The notes under the pieces: generated by a model
Database searches by the model: none
The model's input: only the letters and a program-made list of their open reading frames with translations
What the model was told of the DNA's origin: nothing
Translations under genes and position numbers: made by a program
From: Hyposmocoma kahamanoa
Taxonomy: Eukaryota; Arthropoda; Insecta; Lepidoptera; Cosmopterigidae
Direction: 5' to 3'
Length of the DNA stretch: 64,000 nucleotides
NCBI RefSeq assembly: GCF_003589595.1
Contig: NW_020654810.1
Span: 19,756,272 to 19,820,271, forward strand
In this document: piece after piece, positions 12,591-45,500 of the stretch
Position numbering within the stretch: position 1 is the stretch's first letter
Layout: the number at the start of each line of letters is the position of its first letter

Positions 12591-13523
12591 CTTCTTCTTT
12601 GTCATTTTAATTATTTTTAGAATTTCGCCAGTATTAAGTGTTCCGTTAAGTAATTTTTATCGGTTTATGTGGGTTCTGCTATTCAACAAGTTTTGTGGTA
12701 CTTTGTTAGAAAAACAAGCTTACGTTGTAAATTTTCGGTAAGGGCCTCGGAAGCAATATAAACTACACTACAAATATAATTTTTTTGTGTTAAGTTAATA
12801 TAAAATGAACGTGTTTTCAATTCTTTTTTGTGCTGGTAGGCGTTGAGCCTATAGTGGGCGGTAAGCCAAAAAATTTGGGAACCTGCGCTCTAGATAACAA
12901 TCAATGATACATAGAAACGAGATCACGTACGCAATGTTTTTTAAAAAGGTTAAAGCACGATATATATCACTCTTCTGATTTAGGTACGAGGCGGTGGTTA
13001 TAGTCTATGCATTACTATAAAATGTAGTGTACAATAGACACATAAGAATATCATATGACATATACGGACTGGATGTAGAGGCATGCTGATAAATATAGCA
13101 TAACCCTTACAGCTATTATTTCACACAACTACCCTAGCCGAAAGTTTACACTACACATTGACACATTAAAACAACGGGTACATTATAGTAGATATTACCT
13201 GCTAGTGTCAAGTTGATTTGCGGTGTATAACTTACGCGAGCTTACGATTTCTGAAAAAGAAAAATGTAATAATATAGTTCCGCCTATTATAATTAGAGAT
13301 GCTCAGAGCAAACAAAAATATTTAATAAAGAAAGGCAAAATTAAAAGGTCACAAGTTCTTTAGTAATTTGTCAAACAAATGTTACTAGACACTGTAACGT
13401 ATACGGTTGAAGGTTTCTTGTGCCCCGTGGCGTACTATGGCCTAATATAATCTTTAGACTAGGTCTTAAATTTAGACCACAATACGCCTAATTCGAGTAG
13501 GGTACTTCACAAAATACACAATA

Positions 13524-34529
<21,006 letters not shown>

Positions 34530-35077
34530 TTGATTCACTTTATATTACAATCAGCAACGAGATGAAAGATTTTTGGCCTAGAAAAGATAAAGGACGCGCA
34601 GTTTTTTGCGACAAATGGTAATTAATTCAGAAATTGATGCCGCCGTCACTACGCAAGAACTAAATTTCTTCTCTCACTCGCACACACGCGTCAAGAAAGC
34701 ATGGTAGAAAATTTCTGGGTGGCTACTAAGTTATTTGAAATTACTAAGAGTTGTTTTTCTGAATTTCACTCCAAGGAATCTATTGACGTAGAAAAATTGT
34801 ACGAAAATCCCAAGTCTAAACTTACGGGAATACATTTATTGTAAAATTTACTTACAGTCTTCCATTTATTGTGCCAAAGAGAATTATTAGAAATGTTTAA
34901 CGAAAATGGTAACATGTACATACAGTTTACCAACCTTACAAATTACAAAGACAGGATTGCCATTTTCAAGAGTGACAACAAGTCAAACAAAAACAAAATT
35001 TTCATAGTCTGTGTCGTGGATTGGCTGTTTCATGTAGATTAAAGGAGTGGTTTTTTATTTTTTTCATATTAGCCTTA

Positions 35078-35242
35078 GGGTCGTATTCCAGAACTCTACT
35101 CAATGCTCAAGTCAGAATTGCACTGGAAACACAAGCACTGGAAATACGACCCTAATGGCAGGGACTTGAGTATGATTTCGAGTGCTTTAAACCATACTCA
35201 AATCCTGACTTGAGCATTGAGTAGAGTTCTAGAATACGACCC
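35078..35242. mobile_element. Palindromic MITE 'GGGTCGTATTC', copy 2
   Basis: Ends GGGTCGTATTCCAGAACTC and GAGTTCTAGAATACGACCC are mutual inverses. It also carries CAATGCTCAAGTCAG / CTGACTTGAGCATTG and an internal 'AATACGACCCTAATGGCA'. About 165 bp against 183 bp for the copy at 7464. Confidence 0.85.
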
Positions 35243-35781
35243 TATAATTCTAAGCAGTGTTGCCAGATGAATGAAGAATTGTAACAATTCTTCATTTTTC
35301 GTAACTCTCACTTTTCATGTATGTAAATGTTAGGCGTCCGCTAACTAAAACGCGGCTAAGTGACAAAATATTTTTTTGAGATATCATAAAAAGCCATAAC
35401 ACTGTTTTAGAATATTGAAATTGTTTAATGATATTTCAGCTATGCATCGTTAGGATAAGTTCCAATAAGTCGAACACGTTAACTAAGTTTAACTGTTTTT
35501 AAAAGAGAATTTTGTGCTCTATTATTTGCTATTTAAAATGGTTATTTGACCATATGTCATTTAGCCGCGTTTTAGTTAGTAGATGACACTTACCTGAACT
35601 ATAGGAACCTGTTGAAATGTTATGTACCTGTTAAGTATTTTCAATAAAAAATCAAACAGCTGAAATTTTTCCCGGAAAATTTCTGGAAAACTCGAAAAAT
35701 GTAATAAAAAAAAAATTAATTGTGTTTTACGTTTAGATACACCTTTTGAAATTTTATTTAGGGTGAATTATTATAAACAAT

Positions 35782-36016
35782 GGTCGGAAAAAGGTGTTCC
35801 ACGTATATAGATACGTACAAACATAACTACAAGGAGCAACATAGAGTCGTTAAAATAAGTAAATGTTATTTAATTACTGTTTCGAATTCCGGATTTCCGG
35901 AAATGGTCTTTTTACTAACTAATTATTAATACTTGGTGGATTTAACGACTCTATGTTGTTCCTTATAGCTGTATCTATACATATACCTACATTATGTGGA
36001 ACGCCTTTTTCCGACC
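35782..36016. mobile_element. 235-bp foldback MITE 'GGTCGGAAAAAGG'
   Basis: GGTCGGAAAAAGGTGTTCCAC on the left matches GTGGAACGCCTTTTTCCGACC on the right with one mismatch. An inner block AACATAGAGTCGTTAAA is inverted at about 35940-35960. No coding capacity. It is the only copy in the window. Confidence 0.8.
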
Positions 36017-36491
36017 TTTGATTATAAAATAAAATTTTATAGCTAAAATTATACGAATATAATTTACGAACGTTCCCAAATTAAGCAATCAGAGATGGCG
36101 CAATTAAAATGTAATCAATAAATTACTAGTTATAGCATGATTTTTCTTGAGCGTACATACTGCTTTGTTATGTTTATTTTATTATTATTTACTTTTGCAG
36201 TTAAAAAGTTCAATTAAAAAACGAACTTGTAAAATGCAATTTTTACAGAAAAAATTTAGCGTTCTAATTAACTAAATGTAATTTTCGACACAGAGGCCCT
36301 GGCAGCACTCACTGGTTCTTAATTAATGTTTTTGCTTTTTGCCCGATTACTTTAATCCATGGTCATGAAATAATTTAAAAAAAAATGAATGTTGCAATTT
36401 GTGGCACGCATGTCAATCAGAAAATTGTAAACAAAATTGATTTTCTCTTAAAAAATTAAGATTTTTCTGACAATTGTTGTTGGTGGTAAAG

Positions 36492-37962
36492 ATGAATGCC
36501 TTGTTAGATTACGGTTCATCGTCTTCGAGCGATACTGATGAAGAAAATGCGGAGGAAAAGTAAGAGTTACACTAATACTCCGTTATATATCCACTTACCT
36601 AAATCTTTGTGTTATAAATGAAATTTCGGTCAATTTTAGGTCTTCAGAAGAAGCAGTGAAACCCAAATTTCCTAAACCAGCCATAGGAGAGAGCGCACTA
36701 CAAACTTCGGTGTTTTGCAACCCATTCGTGGAAGCAGAACTTGCAAAAGCAGCGATTCTAGAAAAACACGTTAAAATGGTACATGTTGACTTTCTTCTCC
36801 CGTGAAGTGCGCTACGCAAACAGCCGCCTGACGTTGTAGTACTCCTTTTTCAAACCCTTCATTTTACCTAATATGTTTGAATTTGTTTCTTTTTGAGACT
36901 AGTATATTCCTCACGACTCTTTACCTTGCATGTATGCTATCAAGGCGTGCCATATATTTCAGCTTCTCAAGAACATCGTATTGTAATACTGAGGTAGGAC
37001 TGAATATACAAAGAGCGGCATTATACAACCAATAATATTTCATTATTGACCAAGCTGCACGACAATAATAATATTAAAATAACAAATTGCTATAAGTTGC
37101 TAAAACAGCTCTCTTCTCCATAAATATTAAGCTCTAGCATTACAAACTGCCCAACATACTACGCAAGACGGTTTGATAGTGCTATTCTGTTGTGAGTCAG
37201 TACAATGTGTACTACTAAAATGTATTCCTTGTTTTAAATTACAGATAGAATCATAATATCCTCATTGTTAACAATAGGAAAGCTTTGTAACCAATTGGAC
37301 ATGCAATCGTCAAGTACATAGGCAATTACTGTAAGGTTCCAGGCAAAGACCACATGCAGATGATCAACGGAAAGAAGATATGCTGGAACTACCGCAAGGG
37401 GAAGTGCCGGTTTGGTCACAATTGCAAATATGCACATGATTCTGACATACAGAAGACTCCACAGGAGCTGGAAGCTGAGAAAGAGGTTCATAGTATTGAA
37501 ATTTTGTTTTTGTCATATTGTTAAAGCATTTTGAACTTTCGCCTACATTGAGAAAGGCAAATTTACAATAACATTCATAGAGCCGTCTTGCATTGTCGAG
37601 ATGGTCCAACTATGAAAACACCCATCTACCAATAGGTTTTATACAGTAACCTCATTGCTGCTTCTTGAAATAGGCTCTTTATTATTATATTATCTTTATA
37701 TTTACAAATACAATGTTTCTTTTTACAGAAATTAAGACAGAAGACAGTAGTTTGTGAAAGCTCCGGCACACAGACATCCATCCCGCCCCCTCAAGTTACT
37801 TTGGAACCTACACTACCAACTGATGATAGCATCTGGGAAGGGGCACCAGACAAAAAGAAGAAAAGGCCAGGGTTGAGTACAAATCTTGTTCCAGGAAAGA
37901 AAGTACTGCAGATGTATAAAGAGCAAAGATATAGAGATAATGTTAAAAATAAAACTAAATAA
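36492..37962 (+). CDS. CCCH-type zinc finger protein, 203 aa (4 exons)
   Basis: Exons 36492-36559, 36640-36778, 37315-37485, 37729-37962 with consistent phases (612 nt with stop). The protein begins [20 protein letters not shown], an acidic Ser-rich start, then [20 protein letters not shown]. Exon 3 encodes a single CCCH finger, [20 protein letters not shown] (C-X7-C-X5-C-X3-H), with a helix [11 protein letters not shown] after it. The C-terminus is [20 protein letters not shown], then [10 protein letters not shown]. Single CCCH fingers usually bind RNA, so an RNA-related nuclear role is plausible, but I do not recognise the orthologue by name. The exon 3 acceptor (CAAG before TACATAGG) has a poor pyrimidine tract, so residues around that junction are less certain. 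Confidence 0.82.
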
Positions 37963-38010
37963 GTATATTTGTTTGTTTCATTTAATTGTAACAGGAGCAA
38001 TCGTAATAAT

Positions 38011-38131
38011 AATAAAAACAGTTCTCAGTTGCAATTGTATAATGTGATGGATACCCATACTTAAAAGTTTAGCCCTTGTGTTTCTTATTTTGAGAAGTAA
38101 ACTTCCTTTGGTGGGGAAGGGTTCAAATAAA
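38011..38131 (+). terminator. Candidate poly(A) signals for the CCCH gene
   Basis: AATAAA hexamers at 38011-38016 and 38126-38131 lie 49 and 164 bp after the stop codon. Either could define a short 3' UTR. Confidence 0.55.
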
Positions 38132-39502
38132 AAATAATATAGCACTTGCATGTTTTATATATTAAAAAACAATGCAGAGAACAGACATGCAATTTCGATC
38201 TTCTCGCCAAGTTGCAAAATGCTTAGATATACATTTTTGAAATTGCATAATACTTAAGCAGTTAACTATCATATGACAGTAGGGCAAATTGGCAACTAGA
38301 TGCAACATTGTAGCCAAACAATGGCGAACAGGGGCAATTTCCATAAATTACGCGCTTAATGAATATTTCAATTGATTGTGCAACTGGCTTCTTTTTCATG
38401 ACATGTTTATTGCCAATGCTAAGCCCCAAGCTTGTTGTTAAATTATAATAGCACAGCCATTACAGACGCTACCATGGACACTTGCCAAAGCATAGCTATT
38501 AAGTATAGACCGTCTTTTTTATATGTAAATCCTCTTAGTAACATACTAAATTATACTAATGATGGCTTAAATACTTTTGGAAATTACTTTTATTTTTTAG
38601 AGTTGAGGATACACCTCTTAGCCCTAGTTTCCTTTGATAATAAGTAGACGTGGCGACATCAATTACTACACTAAACTTGAAAGTTTATCAATACAAACTT
38701 AGTACAAGCTACAAGGCAAAATGGGGGACCATATTTATCAACTTTGTACCCATGTTGACGTTCATCCACTACGGACCCTAAACATAATGTGAATCTACGT
38801 CGACGTTACAACATCAAGACATTCAAAGAGTTAAAATTCTAAAAATCATATTTTTTAAGACAAATTTTCAATTATTTAAAAGTTCATTATCTCTATTCAA
38901 GGATTCAATAAATATATTTCATTTTTTTAACACAATCAAGTCTATTAAGAAAATGCTATCGTGTTACGATAATAGAACCTAATTCATTACACTAAAGTCG
39001 AATCTACGATACAGCAACAATATTAATTACTTGATATTGCAATTTATTAAATACTATGACAGATGTGGAGGTGAAATACGTGTTAAATCACTAATATTAA
39101 ACATATCCCCACATTCAAATATACAACATTACAGAAGGCACAAACAATAATTAAATAATCCCCTATAATTCATTTGTGAATTATTTACATTTTACCACAA
39201 AAATTGGTGTATAGTACACAGATGTGTTTATAATTATGTAAAATATTTAACACTCAAAGAATACTATAAAAATAGATTTCTTTTGGCAATTTATACATTA
39301 AAATATGGCATAGATAAAAATATGATACAGCGTTTACAAATAGCCTTCTCAGCAGATTCGCGATGATATATTGTATGATTTCATATTAAGTTCTCTCAAC
39401 CTTAGAAGTAGTTTTACAAACAATTTCGTGTAAATTGAAACATTACAAAGTGGAATTTTATAAAATCGTAACTCTAGTTAAGTGGGTGTATATAAATATG
39501 TT
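38132..39502. other. Convergent intergenic region, CCCH gene to Ttd14
   Basis: AT-rich. No exon or known repeat recognised. The part next to 39503 should be the Ttd14 3' UTR; a minus-strand AATAAA (TTTATT on the plus strand) is at 39043-39048. Confidence 0.5.
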
Positions 39503-42500
39503 TTAAATCTTAAGAGCGACCTTCTTGGGCATCTTTGGTGTTTCGAGATCCATACTATACCCCTTGATGGAACCGTTTGGCATCATGTCCGAGTCGGTGT
39601 GGAATACCCCGTTGCTCGCGTGTGCATTGACCTTCGCGGCGTGCCCGTTCATGTCGCCGTCGTAATCATTGTTCTCAATGCATCCATTCCCTTTCTCACC
39701 TCCATGGCCATTCATTTTAGCATGACCATTTACTTTGTCACCACCATGACCATTCAAAAACTTGGTCTGCCCTGATAAATCAAAGAAAATACGTTTAACC
39801 CCCAACAACACCTCAACTTAAAAATAGCGTAATTGTGTTAGTCGCTGACATAAACAATCTAAATAATTAGTGTCCATTATTAAATAACATTCTTGGTTCG
39901 TTAGTCCGTACTAGTGGATTCATCATTTGAAGTTGAAAACATAAGAGAGCCTGTACGTCCCAAGTAAACACCGTGTGAATCTGTAAAATTATTTGTTATT
40001 TTTAATATTCTGATGACGGGCCCGATAATAGCAAGCTACAGGTTTCACTAGACAGACGTAAGCTAAGAGTGCGTAACATTGACAGTGAATACTAAAAGGT
40101 CACACAACAAAACAGGTGTAAACAAACCAAAGTACGGACTAAAATAATGAAAACTACGCTAATAGGGTATCTAAATCTAATTCTATAAGTAACACAATTA
40201 CGCCAGTGTTCACATATTAAAGTAGAAGAACAGCATGCAATCAACTAGATATATCGGAAACTTGGTTCTTGTACAACACAGTCCGATATACCTAGTAGTT
40301 AAGGCTTATGTATGATTCACACCTGACATTGACGTAGCGATGAGAAAATTTAAATGTGTATTTGATCATTATAGTTCAAACTTGCATGTGATATATTATA
40401 TAAAGAAATTGTGAAGAATGCGCCTGACTGCCTCTGTGTCGCCATCCTTGAAGTTGATTTGATCGTGAGAGTTCCGATGTGCCCCATTTGCCGCACGCAC
40501 TTGCCAGGATACTTACGCATGCGCGCGCATCCTTTTTGCTGCGCTTCGGCCCGCGCCGATACGCCCCGTCAGTTGTGAATACATACCGCACCTCCAGTGA
40601 AACTTACATTACAATTGATGAAACTTACATGACCTCCGGTGAAACTTATATGACTTACCTTATATTTGTAAAATGTACAGAAAACGAATTAAAAGTTGTT
40701 AAAAATTTACTGAGCACATTTGAGGAGATACTATTTCAATAAGCATTGCGTCCTCCATGGAAAAATGAAAGAATGCATAATGTGTTTCTGTGTTTCCATA
40801 TAAATTGCAATATTAAAATGGTGTGGGATCACAATGTTTTGCGGTTAAGTCTTTGTTTCACTGAAGGTATTCGTGCTTGTTTTCACCATATTACGGTGAT
40901 ATTAATTTTAAATTTAAAAAATAATTCATTAGACCTCAATACCTGTCAACGGTCAAACATTGACGAGCTCTGTATAATGAAACTGGGAAGTCACAGGCTT
41001 ACCATTAGTATCGGCGCCAGAATAATACTTCTTTGAAGTCTTCCAATCTTCTTTTAGAGACAGGTTATACATCGAGAATGCGGGATCTCCTGTCACTTCC
41101 TTAACGATTATCAAGAACTGGGGCAATGTTGCCAGTAACTGATCGTCGTCATACGCTGCACTGTATGTTTCCAGAAGCACCAACCCCCGGCATCTGTAAT
41201 TTCAGAGCTGTATAAATACATAGACTTGATACATTAAAAAGAATAGACACAAATCATTACAACTACGTTCTATTTTCTAAGGTTTAAACAAAGCTTTATT
41301 TAAATTTACCTTGAAAAAGCTGAACTGTGTCTTCTATAAGGATATAAATAACAACAATACATACATTACGGTTTTATTAGTACTTATATATAAAACATAG
41401 ATATAGATAGAAGAAATTAAATTTGAAACAAGTATCAATATAAATTACGAAAAGTCTAAACTAAAGAACTTAAATAATTATAAAGTACCTTTCGTTTTTA
41501 TTTATTTCAAAGGGTGAAAAAAGTATGAATTAAAATGGCGACTCCACTCGTAAACATAAAAATATTTTAAAGTAAATAAATTTTGTTGAACCAAATCTGT
41601 GTCATAGGGAAGTCCATTCAAATTCCGTTATCCATTTATACCAAGTGTCTAAAATTTTTTTACGGTATAAGAAACTAAATACTTTAATGAAAGTTGAGAG
41701 AACATGAACGGACTTGCTGTTTGCGTCAAGGATAACCGCGAAAAACCAAAGGATAATGAACATTAAAACTATCACTTAAAAGTGCAATTTCAGTTTACAA
41801 TATCTGAAAGTCATACTAATTATTTGAAGCAACAATTTATTGTGGAAGTTAAAAATCACCTGGGATGAGTTGGCTGCCTGTAAATGTCAAGCTGGTAATA
41901 CTGATTGTTGTAGATGAAGCAGCGGCGTTTCTTGTAGATGGTAAAATGTGCATCGTCCCTTTGCGGTAACAAATTGAGGTAATCCCTATGCGTGAGTTGA
42001 GTGCGCACTTCCACAGATTGTCCATTGCTCGGGTGGAACTTCCTTAGTGTATGAATGTAAGACCAGTGACCCTTCTGCCCTCGTTTCCGAAGCCGCACTT
42101 GGGCTTTTCGGATATCACTGTGCAAGTAATTGTGAACGACGTCGAAGTCCTGAAACGGCGGGAACTCCGAGTCTGGAACGAGAGGGCTCTTGACGAGGAA
42201 CTTCCGTTTCTTCGCGTTGATATTGAGGCGGTCGCCGGTGTCGATACCGATCCGCTGGCAGACGCAAGCGATGAGCCGGTTAATCTTTTTTTCGAAATCT
42301 GTGGAATTGTCGATCACGTCGAAGTAAGGGTGACCGATCCAGGCGGATGCAGCTTTGTAGTCCAAATCTCGGGCCAGCCCGACGCCTTCTGAGCGGCAGG
42401 CATGGTCCTAGAACAGATAGAGGAATAAATTATTGAAGGAGAGGATTATGTACAAAATTGCACTTAACTAAATATTATATACAATTCAATATTTATTTCG

Positions 42501-45500
42501 TCAAATTACATGCTCACTGCTAGCGTATGAAAAAACTAATACCAGAATGTAATTACAGGGACGGAACACAATATAGAAAAATTTAAACATGTATAATATT
42601 AAAAGAATGTTTACTATTAAAAAACTTCTATTCATTGCAAGCGTTTATAAAATAAAATGGTTTGATATATTTAACAATAAATAAAGAACAACAATAAATT
42701 AACTAATAATATTAGGGGTTAAAGTATGAAATTGCCGTTTTATTGCAATAGGTTCNNNNNNNNNNTATATTAGATTTTGTGTTTAGAACATTTTATGATA
42801 ATATGAATATTTATTATGTTCCAGTAACACTTACGGTTTTATTACGTTACGGTAAAAATTTCTAGTCCCTACCAGGTTTCATGTTTAGGTACTGGAAATG
42901 TTTAAATGTACACTATATCTACCACATGATTGCAATAAATGAAAAACATACAAACATTGTTTTATTTATTTTTTAGATTTAAATTCGCAAGGTAACATAA
43001 ATATTTGTTTTAAGAATTTTACCGTTGATTGCTAAAGGAAACTAAATTTTTATTCCCTGGGAGTGAAAATGCAATTTGAGCATTCAAGTAGTCTAGGTTC
43101 GGTGGACCTAAAAACCCCTTTGGACAAGTGGACGGATCGGGAAAGTAGACGAATAGTGATAGTGGACCGATTGGGAAAGAAACCGATTGCACCGAAGGGT
43201 ATACACCTTTAGGAGACCGTCGGCGTCGAGATGGTGTGTGTACTTTTGCGTAACTCTCTAAGCGTTTATTTGTCATCTTTTTGACATTATTCGTAATGTT
43301 AAAGTTCGATGTTCGAATCAATAACGATAAAAATATGACCAAAAAAAAAATCTTAGCCGATAAAAAGTCATGCGCTGGTGACGAATAGATTAATAAACTC
43401 GTGCACCTTGAAGTAAAAATAAACTGTAACAATTCGATTCATCAAGATCACTTTTCTGTTTTTATTTCGTTTTTGGTTTCTTATTTTTTTTCAGACTACT
43501 CGTTTTTTTGTTTTTTTTTTTCGAATTTTGGTTTTTGTTTCTGCTTAATATTAGTAAATAAATATGGCTGTTTACAAAAAAAAAAAACAGAAATTGACCA
43601 AAAAATAAAGTTGGCGGATTGTTCATTGCAGGTAACGAAATAGGTAGCAGACCCAAGTCCGCCTAAGCTTGGAGAGCATGTACAGGTGGGGTCATAATAG
43701 TGCATATGATGTGGTGTCTCGCACATGTATTGTCGTGGCATGCGTGTCCCTACATTTTCACACGCGAGGACATGTACAACGCCACTGATAATGCTGTCAG
43801 TCGCTAAGTACTGGGGGCCAATCACGCTAATTGTCAACGGTAAAACCAAAACCAGAAACGTCGCCAATGTGACACGTTGCATATATTTCGTATCGCGCTA
43901 ACTGTCAAAACAAAAACCAAAGCCAAACAGATAAGAAACGTTACAAATGTGACACGTTGCGCACATTTGGTATCGCGCTAATTGTCAAAGGTAAAACAAA
44001 AAAGTAAAAGTTCATTTGCGCGAAGGGCAATAGCACGAAGACAGATTTGCGAAAGCTGGAAGGCAAGTTAATTGTTGCAAGTACACCCTAATAAAGTTTT
44101 ACAAAAATAAACGTATAGTTTATTATGAAAGCTTTGCATTGCAAAGAATTGCAACAACCTGCAGCCATGGGAGCCAAATCTGTCTTCGTGCTATCGTCAT
44201 TCGCGCAAATGAAGTATCGCGCATTCAAACTCTCGCGCAAATGAACTATCGCGCATTTAAGCTTTCGCGCAACCGTCTTCGCACTCGCGTAGTACACCCA
44301 AAGGTCAGTGATTAAACGCCTAAACTCAGTGATTAAGCGAGTAAACGCCTGCTTGCCCAGTGTTAGAAAAAGTTCGCGAAAAGCTTCTTAGAAGCAATAT
44401 CGTCCTTCACCACGACGACGCGTCTGCACATTACGCTAAGGTAACGAATTCGTACTTGTAGGCCTTAAATGTGGAGCTGATGACCCATCCGCCATACAGC
44501 CTGGACCTTGCACCATACTACTTCTTTTTATCTCCAAAAATCAAAGATAAACTTGAAGGTTTACAATTTACAAGCCCGGAATCGGAGATGAATGCATTCC
44601 ACGCAGCCATTGAAGAGGTCCCTACGGCAGACTTGTCATACTGCTTTTCACAATGGTTCCAAGAAATGCAAAAGTATGTGAATAGTGAGGGCTGCATGCA
44701 CGGAATGCAAAAGTGTGTGATATACTTTGAAAAACAATAAATCTATTATAAATATAATATCTGGTCTTACTTATCAGAATCGAGACACCTTCAGTATGGC
44801 CTAAGTATTGTATGTACATAATGTATGTGCTTTATTTAAACCGGATAACTTCTTGTCGATATCCATATCTTTGTCTATGGATACTAATATGCAGATACTG
44901 AGTATAAATGTACACTGTTTCACTCTCACAGCTTCTCTGCCTGGTTTTTAATCTCGTTCGTATTCCATTTTGATAAAGCGACAATTCTAGATACTATTAG
45001 AGATATACTATAAGCAAGAAATAACTAGCGATCGGAAAATTTCACGTATGCAAATTATTGTGTTATTGCAAATTCATGCAGTCGATTTGACACAAAAAGT
45101 TGCTCACGTGTACGGGACTTATATTCGTCACGTATTTTTCGTGCAATTAGTTCATTAATCAAATTGGATTATCAGAGTTTTCCAGGAACGTTATATAAAC
45201 TAACGTGTTTTTAATAACTATAATAACGTGCCAGACAAATCACATCAATTACCCAATCTCAATCTAAGGAATTCCCTGTACAATGAGTACCAGAGTAAAC
45301 CAGGTCAAAACCAATTTAGTTCATTTCCCCAAATTGGTCTTACCGGGAATCGAACCCGGGATCACCTCATTCAGCGTTAATAGTGCAAACCGTTGCGTCA
45401 CCGAGCTTGTCTTTAATATTGTCATTTATTTAATTTCATTATTATTTAAAGCAAAGTCGAGGATAGAGGCTTCTGTAAAATTGTTTCTATAGCATCAAAG

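Larger units (their letters stand above)
10916..13523. other. Convergent intergenic region, donson to Mi-2
   Basis: It contains the 3' UTRs of both converging genes, a 504-bp inverted-repeat element (11229-11732) and a SINE (12404-12590). A minus-strand polyadenylation hexamer (TTTATT on the plus strand) lies at 11798-11803, about 1.7 kb beyond the Mi-2 stop; whether it is used is unknown. No further host exon recognised. Confidence 0.55.
34530..36491. promoter_or_regulatory. Divergent upstream region, Mi-2 and CCCH gene
   Basis: The two start codons lie 1.96 kb apart on opposite strands, so both promoters should be here. No TATA box is evident next to either. Two MITEs occupy 35078-35242 and 35782-36016, which narrows the Mi-2 proximal promoter to roughly 34530-35070 and that of the CCCH gene to roughly 36020-36490. 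Confidence 0.5.

Noticed and set aside
38162..38344. Possible small RNA or exon between the CCCH gene and Ttd14, with repeated TTGCAA/TGCAAC words
   Set aside because: No stable long hairpin, box C/D or H/ACA elements, or coding signature could be made out.
43019..43432. 137-codon minus-strand frame near the N gap
   Set aside because: Composition is Phe/Ser/Lys-rich as expected of AT-rich noise, no motif recognised, and it sits inside the Ttd14 intron on the same strand without usable splice signals.
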